From Valencia hispanica (lineage: Eukaryota > Chordata > Actinopteri > Cyprinodontiformes > Valenciidae), in the NCBI GenBank assembly GCA_963556495.2, contig OY747705.1:30648798-30712797 (forward strand): DNA of 64,000 nt. Reading direction: 5' to 3'. The position numbers and the translations under genes were made by a program. The notes beneath the pieces were generated by a model that did no database searches, was not told the DNA's origin, and saw only the letters and a program-made list of their open reading frames with translations. Positions 10,657 through 22,375 of this stretch are shown here, piece by piece (the first letter of the stretch is position 1; each line of letters starts with the position of its first letter).

Positions 10657-11919
10657 GGAAATCTTCCGAAGTTTTCCACCCTTGAACAAATTTCCAAAGC
10701 TTGAGTTTTCATTCTTGATGTGGTCAGTATGAGAACGTAATACAGTAATTTAATTTGATAACTCACATCCGTTGAAATATTTAGATGCTTTGATACCATT
10801 CGTGGCGTGACGTCATTTTCCAGTGACACTCCAGCGAGGGATATTTTTTTTTACTTTTCTCCGTCTTCTGACGACGTTGTGAAATACGCTACGCGTACGA
10901 GGGAATAACAGCCTTGTTGATTGGACGAATGCCAACTTAATACCTTTTTTTCCTTTTTGGTTTAATTCTTAACTTTGTGCGGCTTCTCTGCTCCATGCTG
11001 CTTCTCAGAGGTAAACAGATGGGAAAAACCAACTGACGGAGGCACAAGGGGCGTTTTAAAAAGGTGAGCCAGAGCGGTGTGCACAGGTGCTGAATGGTTA
11101 TAATCAGTGATATGGTGGAGGCAGGTTATATATATCCACGTATGATTATATATTATTTTGGTACAACCACAGTTTGTCACAACACAGGTAGCAGTGAGAA
11201 TGACATCACTTTACCAGAACAATCAGTCCATAGGTGGGTGTGGATTGGGTCGCCTCAGCGCGCTTCGGACTGAGTCAGAGGTAGTTCCAAAAAAGGGATC
11301 GGCTCGGCCCTGACGGAGGTATTGGAAATGTGGTAAATACGGGCTGAGTCGATATGGTCCGGGCCGACCCTAATGAAAAAGGGACATAAGTAGACCCAGA
11401 TAAATGATCCACAGTTTGGCACCACTTAGTCTCATATTATACCATATACAAGAATCTTACCTTGTATAATAATGCCAACTTTTGTCTTTTGTGTCACTTT
11501 TATGAATCAGTTTCAAAACATCATGAAAACATTTTATTTCCTAAATACAAATTGGATATTTTTACAAAACCTAAAAGATTTTAGTCAGGTCAGGTTTAGC
11601 CTTTCCAATCTAATGATTTTTTTTACATAATCTTAACACCAAAAGTAGAATTTTTATACAGGGTTTGAATGTGAGATTGCAGTCTGTGAAGTAAGATATT
11701 TCACAATACTGGGATTTACCCTAAGCGCAACTGTGAAACTCTGTGAACTAGAGTAATAATCAAACTTGGTAAAATAACAAAAACTGAAAGCAGATTTTGA
11801 TATACAGTACGCAACTTTCAGAGATACTTAGGCCCATGATAGTTAGTTAAACACATCAGAATGAGAGCGAGAACAGAAAAATCTTCAATTGATTGTTTGT
11901 GGCTGTACCTTACATATAC
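10657..11919. other. Unassigned sequence with a GC-rich repeat-like patch
   Basis: No gene is visible. The patch 11226-11400 is richer in GC. It has a start-like GGGTCGCCTCAGCGC and an end-like GGGCTGAGTCGATATGG...GGCCGACCC that are partly related to each other, suggesting a worn MITE. CG-rich motifs near 10850-10900 may belong to it. Confidence 0.35.
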
Positions 11920-12375
11920 ACTTATCAGGCATAATATCATGACCAGTGAAAGGTGGGGTGGGGTGAATTAAATTATGGATTGATTATGACACCTGTTCGT
12001 GAGTGGATTACATTAGGCAGCAAGTCAAAATATTTTCCTCAGAGTTGATATATTAGGAGCCAAAAATTGTAAGTGTAAGTATTTAACCAAGTTTTTCAAA
12101 GGCAACATTGTGATGGCTATGGAACTAGGTAAAATCGTCCATTACAAAACTACAGCTTCCCCATATGCAGTGGTTGCTATCTTTCAAAAGTTATCCAAGG
12201 AAGGAACTGTAGAGAACTACAGACATGGTCCTGGGCAGTCAAGGCTCACTGATGCACATACTGTAGGGAGCAAATGCTTGCTGGTCTGGTGCATTCTACC
12301 AGACGAGCTACTCTGTCTCAGATTGATGGAAAAGTATTTTGCTGGAAGTGAGAGTCAAGTCTTTAATGGCTGAAA
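11920..12375 (+). mobile_element. Tc1-like transposon, 5' part
   Basis: The start resembles a Tc1-family terminus (cttatcaggcataatatcat, gaccagtgaaagg). The transposase N-terminal DNA-binding region follows in degraded form: CAACATTGTGATGGCTATG, then a helix-turn-helix-like VVAIFQKLSKEGTVENYRHG. The longest open frame (12110-12373, 87 codons) is interrupted relative to the family, and the DDE core is absent. Truncated near 12375. Confidence 0.75.
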
Positions 12376-12820
12376 TAAAAACTATTATCTTCAAATCCAT
12401 AACATCTAGGGCACCTCTAACCTTTCTTTGCTGTAGATTATGATTTATAACCTGTACTGTTTGTCCTTAAGCGTGTATTTCCACATAAACATTTGAAAAG
12501 CATCTCTCAAACAACATTTATAAAGAGGTTATCTTTTAATCTTTTGGCATCAATTCACCATCCAATAAACTTCTTAAGTGCTGCTTTATAGTTTTTGGGA
12601 AATTGAATTAATGTAATATGTACCCTATTACAAATATAAATAGCTTTTAGGCTCTATAAAAAATTATAGAAAGGGATTAAAACCTATTAATGTTGGACTT
12701 TTGTCTTTGCAATTACTTAGTTAACACCTGTTTATACATGTATTCATATTATCCACTCCACTGTCTATTGCACTGAATCAAGAATTGAGAAATTAATGAA
12801 GAATTACTTAATTGTATGAG
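12376..12820. other. Unassigned AT-rich sequence
   Basis: No open frame, RNA gene or repeat recognised. Confidence 0.4.
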
Positions 12821-12824
12821 CTAC

Positions 12825-12892
12825 AATAATACTTAATTTCCCACTGGGAACAATAAAGTATTTTTGAATTGAATTTGAATAGGGTTTGGAGG
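12825..12892 (+). repeat. 3' tail of a non-LTR retrotransposon
   Basis: TTAATTTCCCACTGGGAACA followed by AATAAAGTATTT and a TTGAATTGAATTTGAA tail is the standard 3' end of a fish LINE group. The tail at 50250-50285 is similar. Only this tip is recognisable. Confidence 0.6.
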
Positions 12893-14561
12893 GTTTTCAT
12901 CTCTATCTGAACTGCAGAAATGTTTTATTAATAATACAATTTTCTAAATCCACTTTAAAAACTTTATTGTCAAATCTAAATAGTAAAGATGTTCAAATTT
13001 AAAGTATACATTACAATATAATGAATGAACCAAAGTTTAGCAATCAAATAGTGAACGTCAAAATGAACAAATTAGGAAGTGCTTTAACTTTGATATTTTC
13101 AAGTATCCCTGTATTGTCACAGCTAGAGAAAGTTGGAGGTGGTCATAATGTTACGTCAGATTGATGTACTCTACTGTTTTGTATCTTACATTTATATGTA
13201 TAGAGGAGGAGGCAAATACAAATGAAGATGGTAAAAACCTCCCAAACATACTGTTCCTTGTGGTTAAAGGTAGTTTAGCCCCACATTCTACAGAACAAGA
13301 GGGAGAACTTTGTCATTGTAGCAAAAAACAACAACACTTTCATTGATGAATTTATAAATAAGTTCTGCAACCATAAATAAAAACATTTGCCAAAAACCTG
13401 TAGCATCAGATCTTAAAATCTTGTATTATCAACAGGAAGGCAGTTTGAGTGACAGTTTGGATTCTAGTAATTTTCTAAAGAACATGATTAGAGTTCTCAG
13501 TCAGGTCCATCCTTTGCCTGTGGACAATGACCCCAACAAACCTAAGATGCCTTCAGCCCTATGACTAAATCACATTGGCCTCAAAGGACAGACTGATATA
13601 TTGTGCTTGGTGTCCATCATTATTATTCCGACCATACATTAAAAAAATATGTGTAGCATTGGGCCACCATCAGTTGTGATACTATTGCTTTCTGTTTTTC
13701 TCTGCAGTTTAACTCAGACTCTCGATTTACAACTCCAGCTTGTGGGGGTGGTTTTTCTGTACTAACAGACACAATTTATGCCTTGAATTTTAAAAATAAG
13801 CTGTTAGTCTTTGTTTTACATTAAGAAAATATTCAGTGTTCTTTTTTTCTGTTTATGATTGTACTTTAAATCTAGATGTAAAATAATCACCTTTTGTGTC
13901 AGTGATTTCCAATTGTTTCAATAGTTAAAGTGTTTTGGAGGATTTTTCATGATATTTTTCTCTAGGAGTATCTCTGTCCTTGATGAACTCAGTTCAGGGG
14001 TTCACACCACAGAGTTTTATAACATATATGGACTGTTTCATGAACTATAGACGTAGCTGGAACTTTCAAGACCTCAGAAGGACTTTAAAAGTGGGACATC
14101 ACACAAACAAGAAACAAATGAGACACCATAGAAGGGACAACGTGATGAGATCATACATGATGAAAAGAGGGGGGACTAAGAACCAGAAAATTGAGATGTG
14201 TGAGTTTAGCACTCCAAAAGAGACAGCTTATTAGCCTGTGTAAGACTGACAAAGGAAATATATTTGCTGTCTTATTAGTCAACGTCGATTGCTGCCTATT
14301 TCCGTAAGTTCTTACACTTTTTCGCAACTGCTCTCTGGAAACCCTTTTTCTTCAAGCATTCCTGAGAAGATTATTCTTCATGACTCCTAAAGAAACCGTG
14401 TCCTCTTATCAAGTGGAGAACCTCCCTTGGACAAGTATTAAATAGTTATTTTACTGGGTCTGATGGTAACAATGGATCTGAAACAGTCATTCCATCCAAA
14501 CATTTGTCACGTGCTCTACACCCTCAGAGACACCCTGGGTCGGTGGAGAGTCGTTTAGCAG

Positions 14562-14562
<1 letters not shown>
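12893..14562. other. Unassigned sequence
   Basis: AT-rich with several short open frames (13161-13346, 13980-14234), none with a recognisable domain or convincing start. I see no repeat structure. Confidence 0.4.

Positions 14563-14611
<49 letters not shown>
14563..14611. repeat. (TA)n microsatellite
   Basis: About 24 uninterrupted TA units. Confidence 0.97.
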
Positions 14612-14613
<2 letters not shown>

Positions 14614-14764
14614 TAAGGGATAATGCCTGACGAGGTGTCCATTAACAGAAATTATACCATGGTATGGGTGAATACTTGATTCTGATTGGCTGGAGGGTGT
14701 AGGAAGTATGGCCCAAAATACCAGGTACAGTGTACCAAGGTTACTTTACAAAGCATTGAAGTGA
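14612..14764. repeat. Probable dispersed repeat
   Basis: Contains the phrase CTGACGAGGTGTCCATTAAC and ACCATGGTATGGGT, which look like a widespread fish repeat recognised by eye. No ends were defined. Confidence 0.3.
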
Positions 14765-14998
14765 ACTTTGGTTATTGGCCAAATACTTATTTTCTGCACA
14801 CTTACACAAATACATTCTTTAAAAAGCATACAATATAATATATAAAGCATACAATATGATTTCCTGGAATCTTTTTTACATTCTATCTCTCACAGTTGAA
14901 ACTGTACCTTTGCTGTAAATTGCAGACCTCTTATCTGTTTAAGTGACCCAACTTGCACAATCGGTGGATGCCAAATACTTTTTTCCCAACTGTATATC
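14765..14998 (+). mobile_element. Tc1-like transposon, 3' end
   Basis: CCAAATACTTATTTTCTGCA, CTCTCACAGTTGAA, AATTGCAGACCTCT, then TTGCACAATCGGTGG and AAATACTTTTTTCCCAACTG at the terminus are the ordered 3' landmarks of a Tc1-like subfamily. It is non-coding here; the transposase part is missing. The same subfamily appears on the - strand at 41956-42231 and 43710-44022. Confidence 0.8.
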
Positions 14999-17900
14999 TG
15001 TTCATTATCAGATGGTAATGAACTTATAACTTGATTAAATGGGTTGCTCATTGTGATCTTTCACCTAGTCTTTGGTTGATGTGAACTTATCTCTGGCTGA
15101 AAAGGAGTCATAATACTGGGACAGAAATCAGACTCCTGGACTTTTTGAGTGTATAATAACTGTTGTTCAATAAGACAGAAAAAATATCCATGTTAGATTG
15201 GTAAATAGAAGGTTAAATTAATGCTGAATTATATGATGCTGGTTTACTAATAAATTATACAGTAGTATATATTAAGTTGGCATTAATATACCCATAATAT
15301 GTACTAAACGTAATCTAAAGCCTTTTGAAATCAATCACTTAGTCACCCGCAAAGGAAGTTTTAAATCTACAGAACCAAATATTGATAAATAAATAAAAAT
15401 AAAAAAAAATTTGCATTGTATTTATAAGTTAGACATTTAGCAGGGCTTAGTGAATCACTAGATCATTACTAATAGAGCAGTGAAACAGTTTTGATTTTAT
15501 TACACTTTGCTGTGGCTCTGTCAATGCATACATATTTATTCACAAGCAGTATCTGAAAGTAGAAATGAAGAACAAATATAAGTCCCTTCAAATGACACAC
15601 ATAGGCCTACATGTGAAGACAACTTATTTGTATATGCAACAAATGCTTGAAAGGCAGGTCAATTAGTTTTTTGATTAAAACATATTTAAACATTTAAAAG
15701 TCACAAAGTATTATATACCGAGAACTTATAAAACATTGAAATTGTTGTTAAACTACAACATCATTAAGCAGAAACTACCTGTATAAGGCAAGAATCTAGA
15801 GCTCATCAGCACTTTGATGAATATCTATCAAGATGGAGAAGAAAAACAACATGCTTCTGCTGATCCTTCAGGAACATAACTGAGGAACATCATACTTTGT
15901 ACTTTTCCCTTTGTTTATGTCTTAGTATCACACAGATTGAAACAATTAGGACTGTTAAGTACAAGATAGTAAATACCAAATCACGTAAAATAGTTCCTTC
16001 GCACAAAATACGCACAGATTTGTGCATAAGTACGCTTGATAAATAAGGGCCCTGGTTTTTAGTATGAGGACAATCTGCTTTCTCATAACAGTAAATGGAG
16101 TTACTGTAACCCTAAGTGGTTGTATTCTTATTATGAAAGTTGGTATTTAATCACCTGATGTCCAACTGTTCTTTTGGTTGCACCATTTGTGTTCGTATCA
16201 TAACAGACACCATACCTTTCATCCTTTTTCGAATTTATGTAAAACATGACACAGCAATCAAGCTCAAAAAGAATTACCCTCAAAAAGAATTTTAACTAAA
16301 GTATTTAAAATATAATAGGCTCAAATGTATTTAACGGTTTTTAAAAAGAGAAATGGATTATGAAATTATTTTTACTCTACCTTTGAACCATTTTTCAGAG
16401 GAGACACCTCTGTAGCAACCCTAACAAGATATTCTTCAATGCAGGAGTGCATATTTTCTCCAAATGGAATATAAAGTGGTTTGATTTCCTGAGCACCCCA
16501 TTTACTGATGGTCTAAACAGTCCCACCTACCAATATCTAGACATTTACGGGTCAACTCCTGATTAACTACTATCATTATTAATGATTCCTCCATCTGAAA
16601 TAGAATTTCAAGACTTTGACGGAGTGCAAACTAGTTTTCAACATGTTATTAAGGAAACTGTCAAAACAGACTACTTTCATGGCTTTTCCAAAGCAAATAG
16701 CTTGGAAAGAGAGACTGCAGGAGTAATTATTTTTCAGCTGGTGAATCGGAGCAAAGATATCAAGAACTGGTGCATAACAGGAAACTAGAACAAAAACTAT
16801 CAAGCCCTTGTCTTTTTAAAACTTTTTAAATGAAATTCTGTTTTACTTGGTGACTGATGATTAACTTTCATTGTCAGACTGTGTAGTCACATTGTGTTTT
16901 AGCTTGACAAAAACCTCCCTACGACAGATGCTGCTGGCAACAGTTTAAGTCCAGGATCATTTGTTGCGGCAGATTACTGGATCTAACAAACGTGAATTCC
17001 TACGTGCTGCCATGTGCCACAAGCTTGACAATCATTAACTGCTGCCCACAGCATTTAGTGCATTCAGAAAAAAAGTCCTGCCACATTTAAACGGCCTGCA
17101 TTTAGCCACATACGTCTGTCCATATGATGGGATCCATTTGCTGCAATCGCCTAAGGGGGCTCAGTGGAATGCAGTTCTGGCAAGGACCAACGCGTGCAGT
17201 CAGGAAAAGGAGAGTCAGATCTGTTAATGATTGGGCCACTTTGCAGGACGAGATGTTGAACTGGCCTCATTGCCCCCCTGTTTTGTTACTTTTCAATACA
17301 GTGTCCATAGGGTAAAACCTCTGACTTTCTACCAAAAGTGTGAAGCACAGTAAGTCGTTGTTCTCATCTCACACACCTCAACTACCGATAGTTGTTCTTC
17401 AAATGTGTCAAAGCTGCTAAAGACATTGTTATTTAAATGTTTACCTTTCTATGACCAGTCCAGAATGTATAGTACTTTGATATTTCAGCACATGTAGCAA
17501 ATCAAAGTTAAATAAGGCTATATATAATTTGAATGCAAACTGGAGTAACGAAGGAGAAAAGTGAAACATAGGTGAAGAAAGAAAAGCATAATCAGATTTC
17601 TCTTTTACAACAACTGAGACAGAGAACGCAGTTTGAGAAAAAATGATATGTTGACTGAATAGAAACTTTGTGAATGCTATAAACTGTATTGGTCAGCTGA
17701 TTTGCAGAAAAAACTGATACACGTACAAATTAGGAGAACAATTCAAGCTTTTTAAAAGAAATATTTAGAAGATCAATTTGGTACTTTTTGGAAATTCTCA
17801 CCTTATTCACATATTATTGCTTGTGAATAACTAGATGAAAGGTGTCTTCATTCTGATGTACAGTTTAACCTAAGATTTTTCATACCCCTGGGAGATTTAT

Positions 17901-19134
17901 ATTCATATTTTGAATTGACCAGCATTTTCTTTTACTGAAAAGGATATCGATGTGTCAAAATATGATAAACAGATGATGTAACGTAGATTTCAGGAGACAA
18001 AGAAAAAATGTTTGAGTAATATTTCATGTAAGAGAGCATGTCTCAGATTATTCATACCTATAGCAGATTCTAAGTGGAATAATTCAGGGTTTAACACCAA
18101 GATCCATTACTCTGCTAATGTATGATGGACTTTGTTTACTATGGCCATGATAAACTATTTCCTCATAAACGATTTTGTCACGGCCTTCTGGTGGCTGTCA
18201 TGTGGGATTCCGCCTGCAGACTAAAACAACCATAATTCACTGGGTGTATTTACCCCCTTTGAGAAGGGAAGCTTGACAGATGATTAATGGCCATTGCTGA
18301 CAATCATCAACACACACCACCTTATGTTTGCCTTGACTATAAGTGGTGCCAAGACATTGAAATAAGACTTTGACATATCACACATGTGAAGAAAGATGTA
18401 TAGAGAGGGGGAAGGAAAGGGAGAACAAAGAAAAGAAGAAGTAATAGATTTGGGGTGTCGCAGCTCTATAAGCAAGTGGTTTGAGCCTTTGATATGTATA
18501 TTGAGAATGTTTGTTTTTGTGTCTGTAAGCTAGTTAACTGTGGAACATTTTCACACTGTGAATGGATTGATGCTTTACATGGAAGCGCAGCAGGGGAGAC
18601 ATACAACTGAAGATGTATTTTTTCTCCTCATTGCTTCTGTGAAACATAGTCTCACAACATATGATTGCATGACTTAAATGATAACACAGCAAGGATGATG
18701 AATGTTTTTGTCCTTGCAGCATATGAACCTTTTTTTTTTTTTTACAAAAGCTAATGGCATGTAAAACAAATTACCTGCATTGCAAAGCCAGGCTAAGTTC
18801 TATGTTTTTCGTCCATCTAGGCTCTTGCTAATAATGTAGATCTAATATCTGTTACAAGAGCAAGTGCTAATGGTGATATGGACTTGTTATGTAACTAAGA
18901 GCTTTTTTAATCAAAACTAAGAGAAGTTCAGAAGTGTCAACATCATAATGGTTCCTCCTCAGTTGCCACTTTCAACTCATCATCACTAACAATTGCTAAC
19001 GGTCACAAACCTATACCACACAGGTTACTGACATTAAAAAAAGATTTATTAATGAATATTGCCTTAGTAAAATGAAGAGTTGTTGATGTAGCTTGCTCTA
19101 ACTTGATGTACCTTCCATAAAATATGGAACAATC
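14999..19134. other. Unassigned sequence
   Basis: Over 4 kb without a gene that I can support. Open frames (16579-16803, 17124-17315, 18284-18475) are short, overlapping on both strands and featureless. A 12-T run at 18730-18741 is the only simple repeat. It may be unique host sequence. Confidence 0.4.
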
Positions 19135-19360
19135 AACGACTAAAAAAAGTACCCGTAGAGCGCAGACCTCCGCCAAGGCAGCTCAGTCACCCCCCCAAGA
19201 CAGCAGCTCACCCCCAAAATCTCAAAATATAATCACTTGCTCCTGGTCCCATATTTCCTGAAAATTTCATCAAAATCTGTCTACAACTTCTTGAGTTATG
19301 TTGCTAACAGGAAGACAAAAAAGACCTGGCGAAAACATAACCTTCTTGGCGTAGGTATTA
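19135..19360. repeat. Dispersed repeat with short inverted ends
   Basis: AGACCTCCGCCAAGGC near 19164 and CCTTCTTGGCGTAGGT near 19341 are imperfect inverted copies around ~190 bases with CAAAATCTGTCTACAACTTC. The pattern suggests a small DNA transposon. Confidence 0.4.
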
Positions 19361-19608
19361 AGGAAGTTCAAAGTATTTTTTTTATAGAATTAGTCATTAT
19401 AAATTCAGAAAAACACTTTATTTATACAGCATTTAATGTGCCGTGACATTCCAAAGTAGCAATTTGACAGGCATCTGCAATTATTTTGTGTAACAATATT
19501 ACCATTCAAAGGTAAACCAGATTTGCTTCATAGGGATATATTATGTGTTTTTGAACAGAAATCCCATTTTATAAGTAATAATTTTGAGTCTCCCAGAGGA
19601 CATCTTTA
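19361..19608. other. Unassigned sequence
   Basis: AT-rich; nothing recognised. Confidence 0.4.
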
Positions 19609-19775
19609 CGGTACTCTTAAAAAGTATTTGGCCCCTAGAATTATTCCGCTTGTGCTTTTTTTGTCACAAAAAAGTCACAGATTTTAATATTAGACAAAGA
19701 TAACTACAGGAAATGTTAAATTCAGTATCACATTGATGATTTCATTTATAGAGGGGGAAAAGCGACCCAAACCAA
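19609..19775 (+). mobile_element. Tc1-like transposon terminal fragment
   Basis: AAAAAGTATTTGGCCCCT at the terminus, then AATATTAGACAAAGATAAC and GATGATTTCATTTATAGAG, follow the order of a Tc1-like 5' end. The coding part is absent. Confidence 0.65.
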
Positions 19776-20654
19776 CCTGAGCATTGACCAATAGATTTGC
19801 AAATCCACAAGAGGGAGCTGTCAATAAAAAAGAATGCGCTCCAGTCCCCACCGTGCACTATTGGGCGACATGCCTCAAGCGACAAGCTCAACAGAGATCT
19901 ACATATAAAAAATGAAATGATTGTACTTAAAATACCAATAGTTCACCTGCTGTGGCATGAACGCACAGTCTCACAAGTTTCTTCGCTCCACATAAATCTG
20001 AAATGCGCATTCATTTGTGCATAGTGGGATTCCTGCAGAGGTTATTGTCATGATGTTTTGGATTATTGTCTCGGACAGATGACTTCTCATAGGGGTTTAG
20101 ATGTTTTTCTAGAGGCTGAATCTGTGCTGGAGACACTGAAGACTGGAATTAATTGCCACTTCAAAGTTTTGAAATGAGGGAACATTTTTCAATTGAAGTC
20201 ATCAGAAGTCGAAAAGACTCTCTGAACTAGCCATTTCCTGAACTGTAAGGTATCACTTCAGCGGGAGGAAATCCCACAGCATATGCCAGTAGTTGGCATG
20301 ACACCGGACTCTTTAGAGTGCGTCTTACCAGCTGCAATAGTAACAGTCGCTCAGACGCTCTCATGGGAATATATTTTTTAATTGATTTAGTTAGTACTCC
20401 CTGTGTAATGTTGAAAATATCTGCGCATTTGCACCAAGTGGTCAGAGGTGTGAATACTAATCCGTCACCATTCTAAAAAAACACGATCAAATATGGAAAA
20501 TATTTAGTTAACGCGACCCCTGATTTGGACAGCTAAAACTTCTCTACATTGAAAACGTTGCTCCCAGTAACTGAACATCCACCGTGTCATGTTATCAACT
20601 TTTTACTTTCTGTAACATAGAAAGTACTCTCATATCAGATCTTCTCTTCTTCTT
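19776..20654. other. Unassigned sequence
   Basis: No recognisable gene. The open frame 19797-20024 has no domain. Confidence 0.4.
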
Positions 20655-20874
20655 GTCTCTGTCTTGTCAAATCCCCAGACGGTCATGGCAGATGGCCGCT
20701 CCTACTGAGCCTGGTTCTGTTGGAGGTTTCTTCCTGTTAAAGGGGAGTTTTTCGTCTCCACCATCGCTACATGCTTGCTCAGTATGAGGGATTGCTGAAG
20801 GATTGCTGCGGTTGGCAAGTCTTAATCATCTGTTGTGAATCGACGGTATATAAAGAAACTGAATTGAATTGACA
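20655..20874 (+). repeat. 3' tail of an L2/Rex1-type LINE
   Basis: GCAGATGGCCGCTCCTACTG, GGTTTCTTCCTGTTAAAGG, TACATGCTTGCTCAGTATGA, then TATATAAAGAAACTGAATTG with a GAATTGAATTGA end form the standard 3' untranslated tail of a common fish LINE, with an internal deletion before the tail. No coding part is attached. Confidence 0.75.
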
Positions 20875-21673
20875 TATAGAGGAATTATTTGTTTATCAAC
20901 ACAGCGGATGTGTGCTCAACCTGGTTGCAGAAAGAGACATCGGCCCTTTATATAGCTCCGGATCGCATTGTTATTTTTTGTGGTTAGCATTTGCAGCATT
21001 GGTTAGCGATGTTAGCTTGTTTGTTAGCCAAGGCTTACTTGATATGAAGTAATTGCTGCAGATTTTAGCATTTTTCATCATCTTTCTAACTGATTCTTCT
21101 GATGGCTTGCAACCAAAGACGTCTTTTGGTATGGGGGTCGATGGAATTCTAGAGAACTTGCACATTTTGTTGTTCTTATCAAAGGGATTTGTGCAACCAA
21201 TAGCACAAGACATGATCGTGTCTCTTTCTGCATACGACACTCGCAGTAGAGCAGGGAGTGACATAGACTGATAATCCCTCTATTATCCAGACTTCAAGCC
21301 TGAGCAATAACCTCAAACACTTTATACATAACAACAATCGAGAATTCCATGTTTGTGGCTGTGCTGTGCTGCTGCAGAGACTCATTAATGGTTTTGCAGC
21401 AGATACACAAAGTTCTACAAAACAGTCCACTCACATTTTGTTGTTCACCATTCTTGCTTTTTTGTTGTTTATTGCTAACCTTGTGTCGAGGTTTTTTCAC
21501 ATGCCCTATTATTTCTGTTTAGCGCTACTTACAGATCTGGAGAAGTAAAAACATGATTTTGGGCCATCTCTGTGTTTCTGTCTGGATAATGGAAAACAGT
21601 CTCGTGTGGACGTAGGTGTTTTCTCAGACCGTCAACCCGTTTCAAAATAAAACGGTCCCGTGTGGACAGGGCC
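20875..21673 (-). mobile_element. THAP-finger DNA transposon remnant
   Basis: The left part (20880-21060) is shared with 50291-50480 (TTATTTGTTTATCAAC, GCTTGTTTGTTAGCCAAGGC). The coding remnant on the - strand is a THAP finger (20971-21264). The right part ends in ACGGTCCCGTGTGGACAGGG, typical of a transposon terminus. No catalytic domain is visible. A Harbinger element sits immediately to the right, its left TAA abutting GGGCC. Confidence 0.65.
20971..21264 (-). pseudogene. THAP-type zinc finger domain, transposon-derived
   Basis: The frame carries MSCAIGCTNPFDKNNKM followed by FSRIPS and NAKICSNYFISSKP. This fits the THAP signature Cys-x(2-4)-Cys ... Cys-x2-His in layout, although the final His position reads Tyr (CSNYF), so zinc binding is doubtful. 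It continues into lower-quality sequence and a stop at 20971. THAP fingers bind DNA and occur both in host proteins and in P-element-like or Kolobok transposases. The copy-number context here favours a transposon. Confidence 0.6.
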
Positions 21674-21676
21674 TAA

Positions 21677-22364
21677 CGCCTGGTTCACACCACGTGCTAT
21701 CCGCTGCCCCTCTGTTCACACCAGACACGTATTTCTCCGCTACGGTCGACAAGCGCTTCTGCTCAGCTGTTGTTTTTTCAGAGCTATTTTTTTCATCATG
21801 GGTAAGTAAATAACCTTATAAGGACCAAAGCCTGGTCCTAATACGGTGGACCCCCTTTTTTAGGGTTAGGGTTTAGGTTTAGAGGTATGGTGTGAATTAT
21901 ATTTTGGTTAAGGTTAGGGTTAGGAATAAACTGGTAATGGTTAGGGATTTTGGTATTGCATAAATGCAACTATTAAAATGAATGGAAGTCAATATAAAGT
22001 CCTAATATGCGTAGCAATACAGATGTGCATGTGTGTGTGTTTGTGTGTTTATTTTCATCTCTATAGTCTGTTTAGACACACAAATATGATCGCATTTGTC
22101 AATGGCGGTATTTTATTTAGTGAAATTGCTTTTACTTTGAAAACTGACCGGATTGTCTGGTGATTCTTGGTGTAACTTCCTGCCCCAATTGAAACGAATC
22201 GCTCGCGGCTCACGCAAAAAATAGACCAGACGCCAAAAACATCACTTCACTGCTTGAGCCGGTTGGGGGAGGATCGCGGCGCTTCGCGTCTGGTAGGTTA
22301 ACAAGGGCGCCGAATTGAAGTGGTCTCCATTATGCACCGCTTCCGCATCCGATGTGAACCAAGC
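21677..22364 (+). mobile_element. PIF-Harbinger-type transposon, internally deleted
   Basis: Inverted ends CGCCTGGTTCACACC (left) and the complement of GATGTGAACCAAGC (right) are flanked by TAA at 21674-21676 and TAA at 22365-22367. This is the 3-base TWA duplication of PIF-Harbinger. ATGGGTAAGT near 21797 could be a start codon followed by a splice donor. No nuclease domain remains. A dispersed repeat with TTAGGG-like phrases (21860-21960) and a short TG run is embedded. Confidence 0.7.
21861..21935. repeat. Short degenerate TTAGGG-rich patch
   Basis: Phrases TTAGGGTTAGGGTTTAGG and AAGGTTAGGGTTAGG occur inside the Harbinger element. The surrounding wording (AATGAATGGAAGTCAATAT) matches a common fish dispersed repeat, so this is probably not a telomere remnant. 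Confidence 0.5.
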
Positions 22365-22375
22365 TAATTCCTGTA

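Noticed and set aside
21861..21935. Interstitial telomere repeat from TTAGGG-like phrases
   Set aside because: Only a few imperfect units, and the neighbouring wording matches a dispersed fish repeat.
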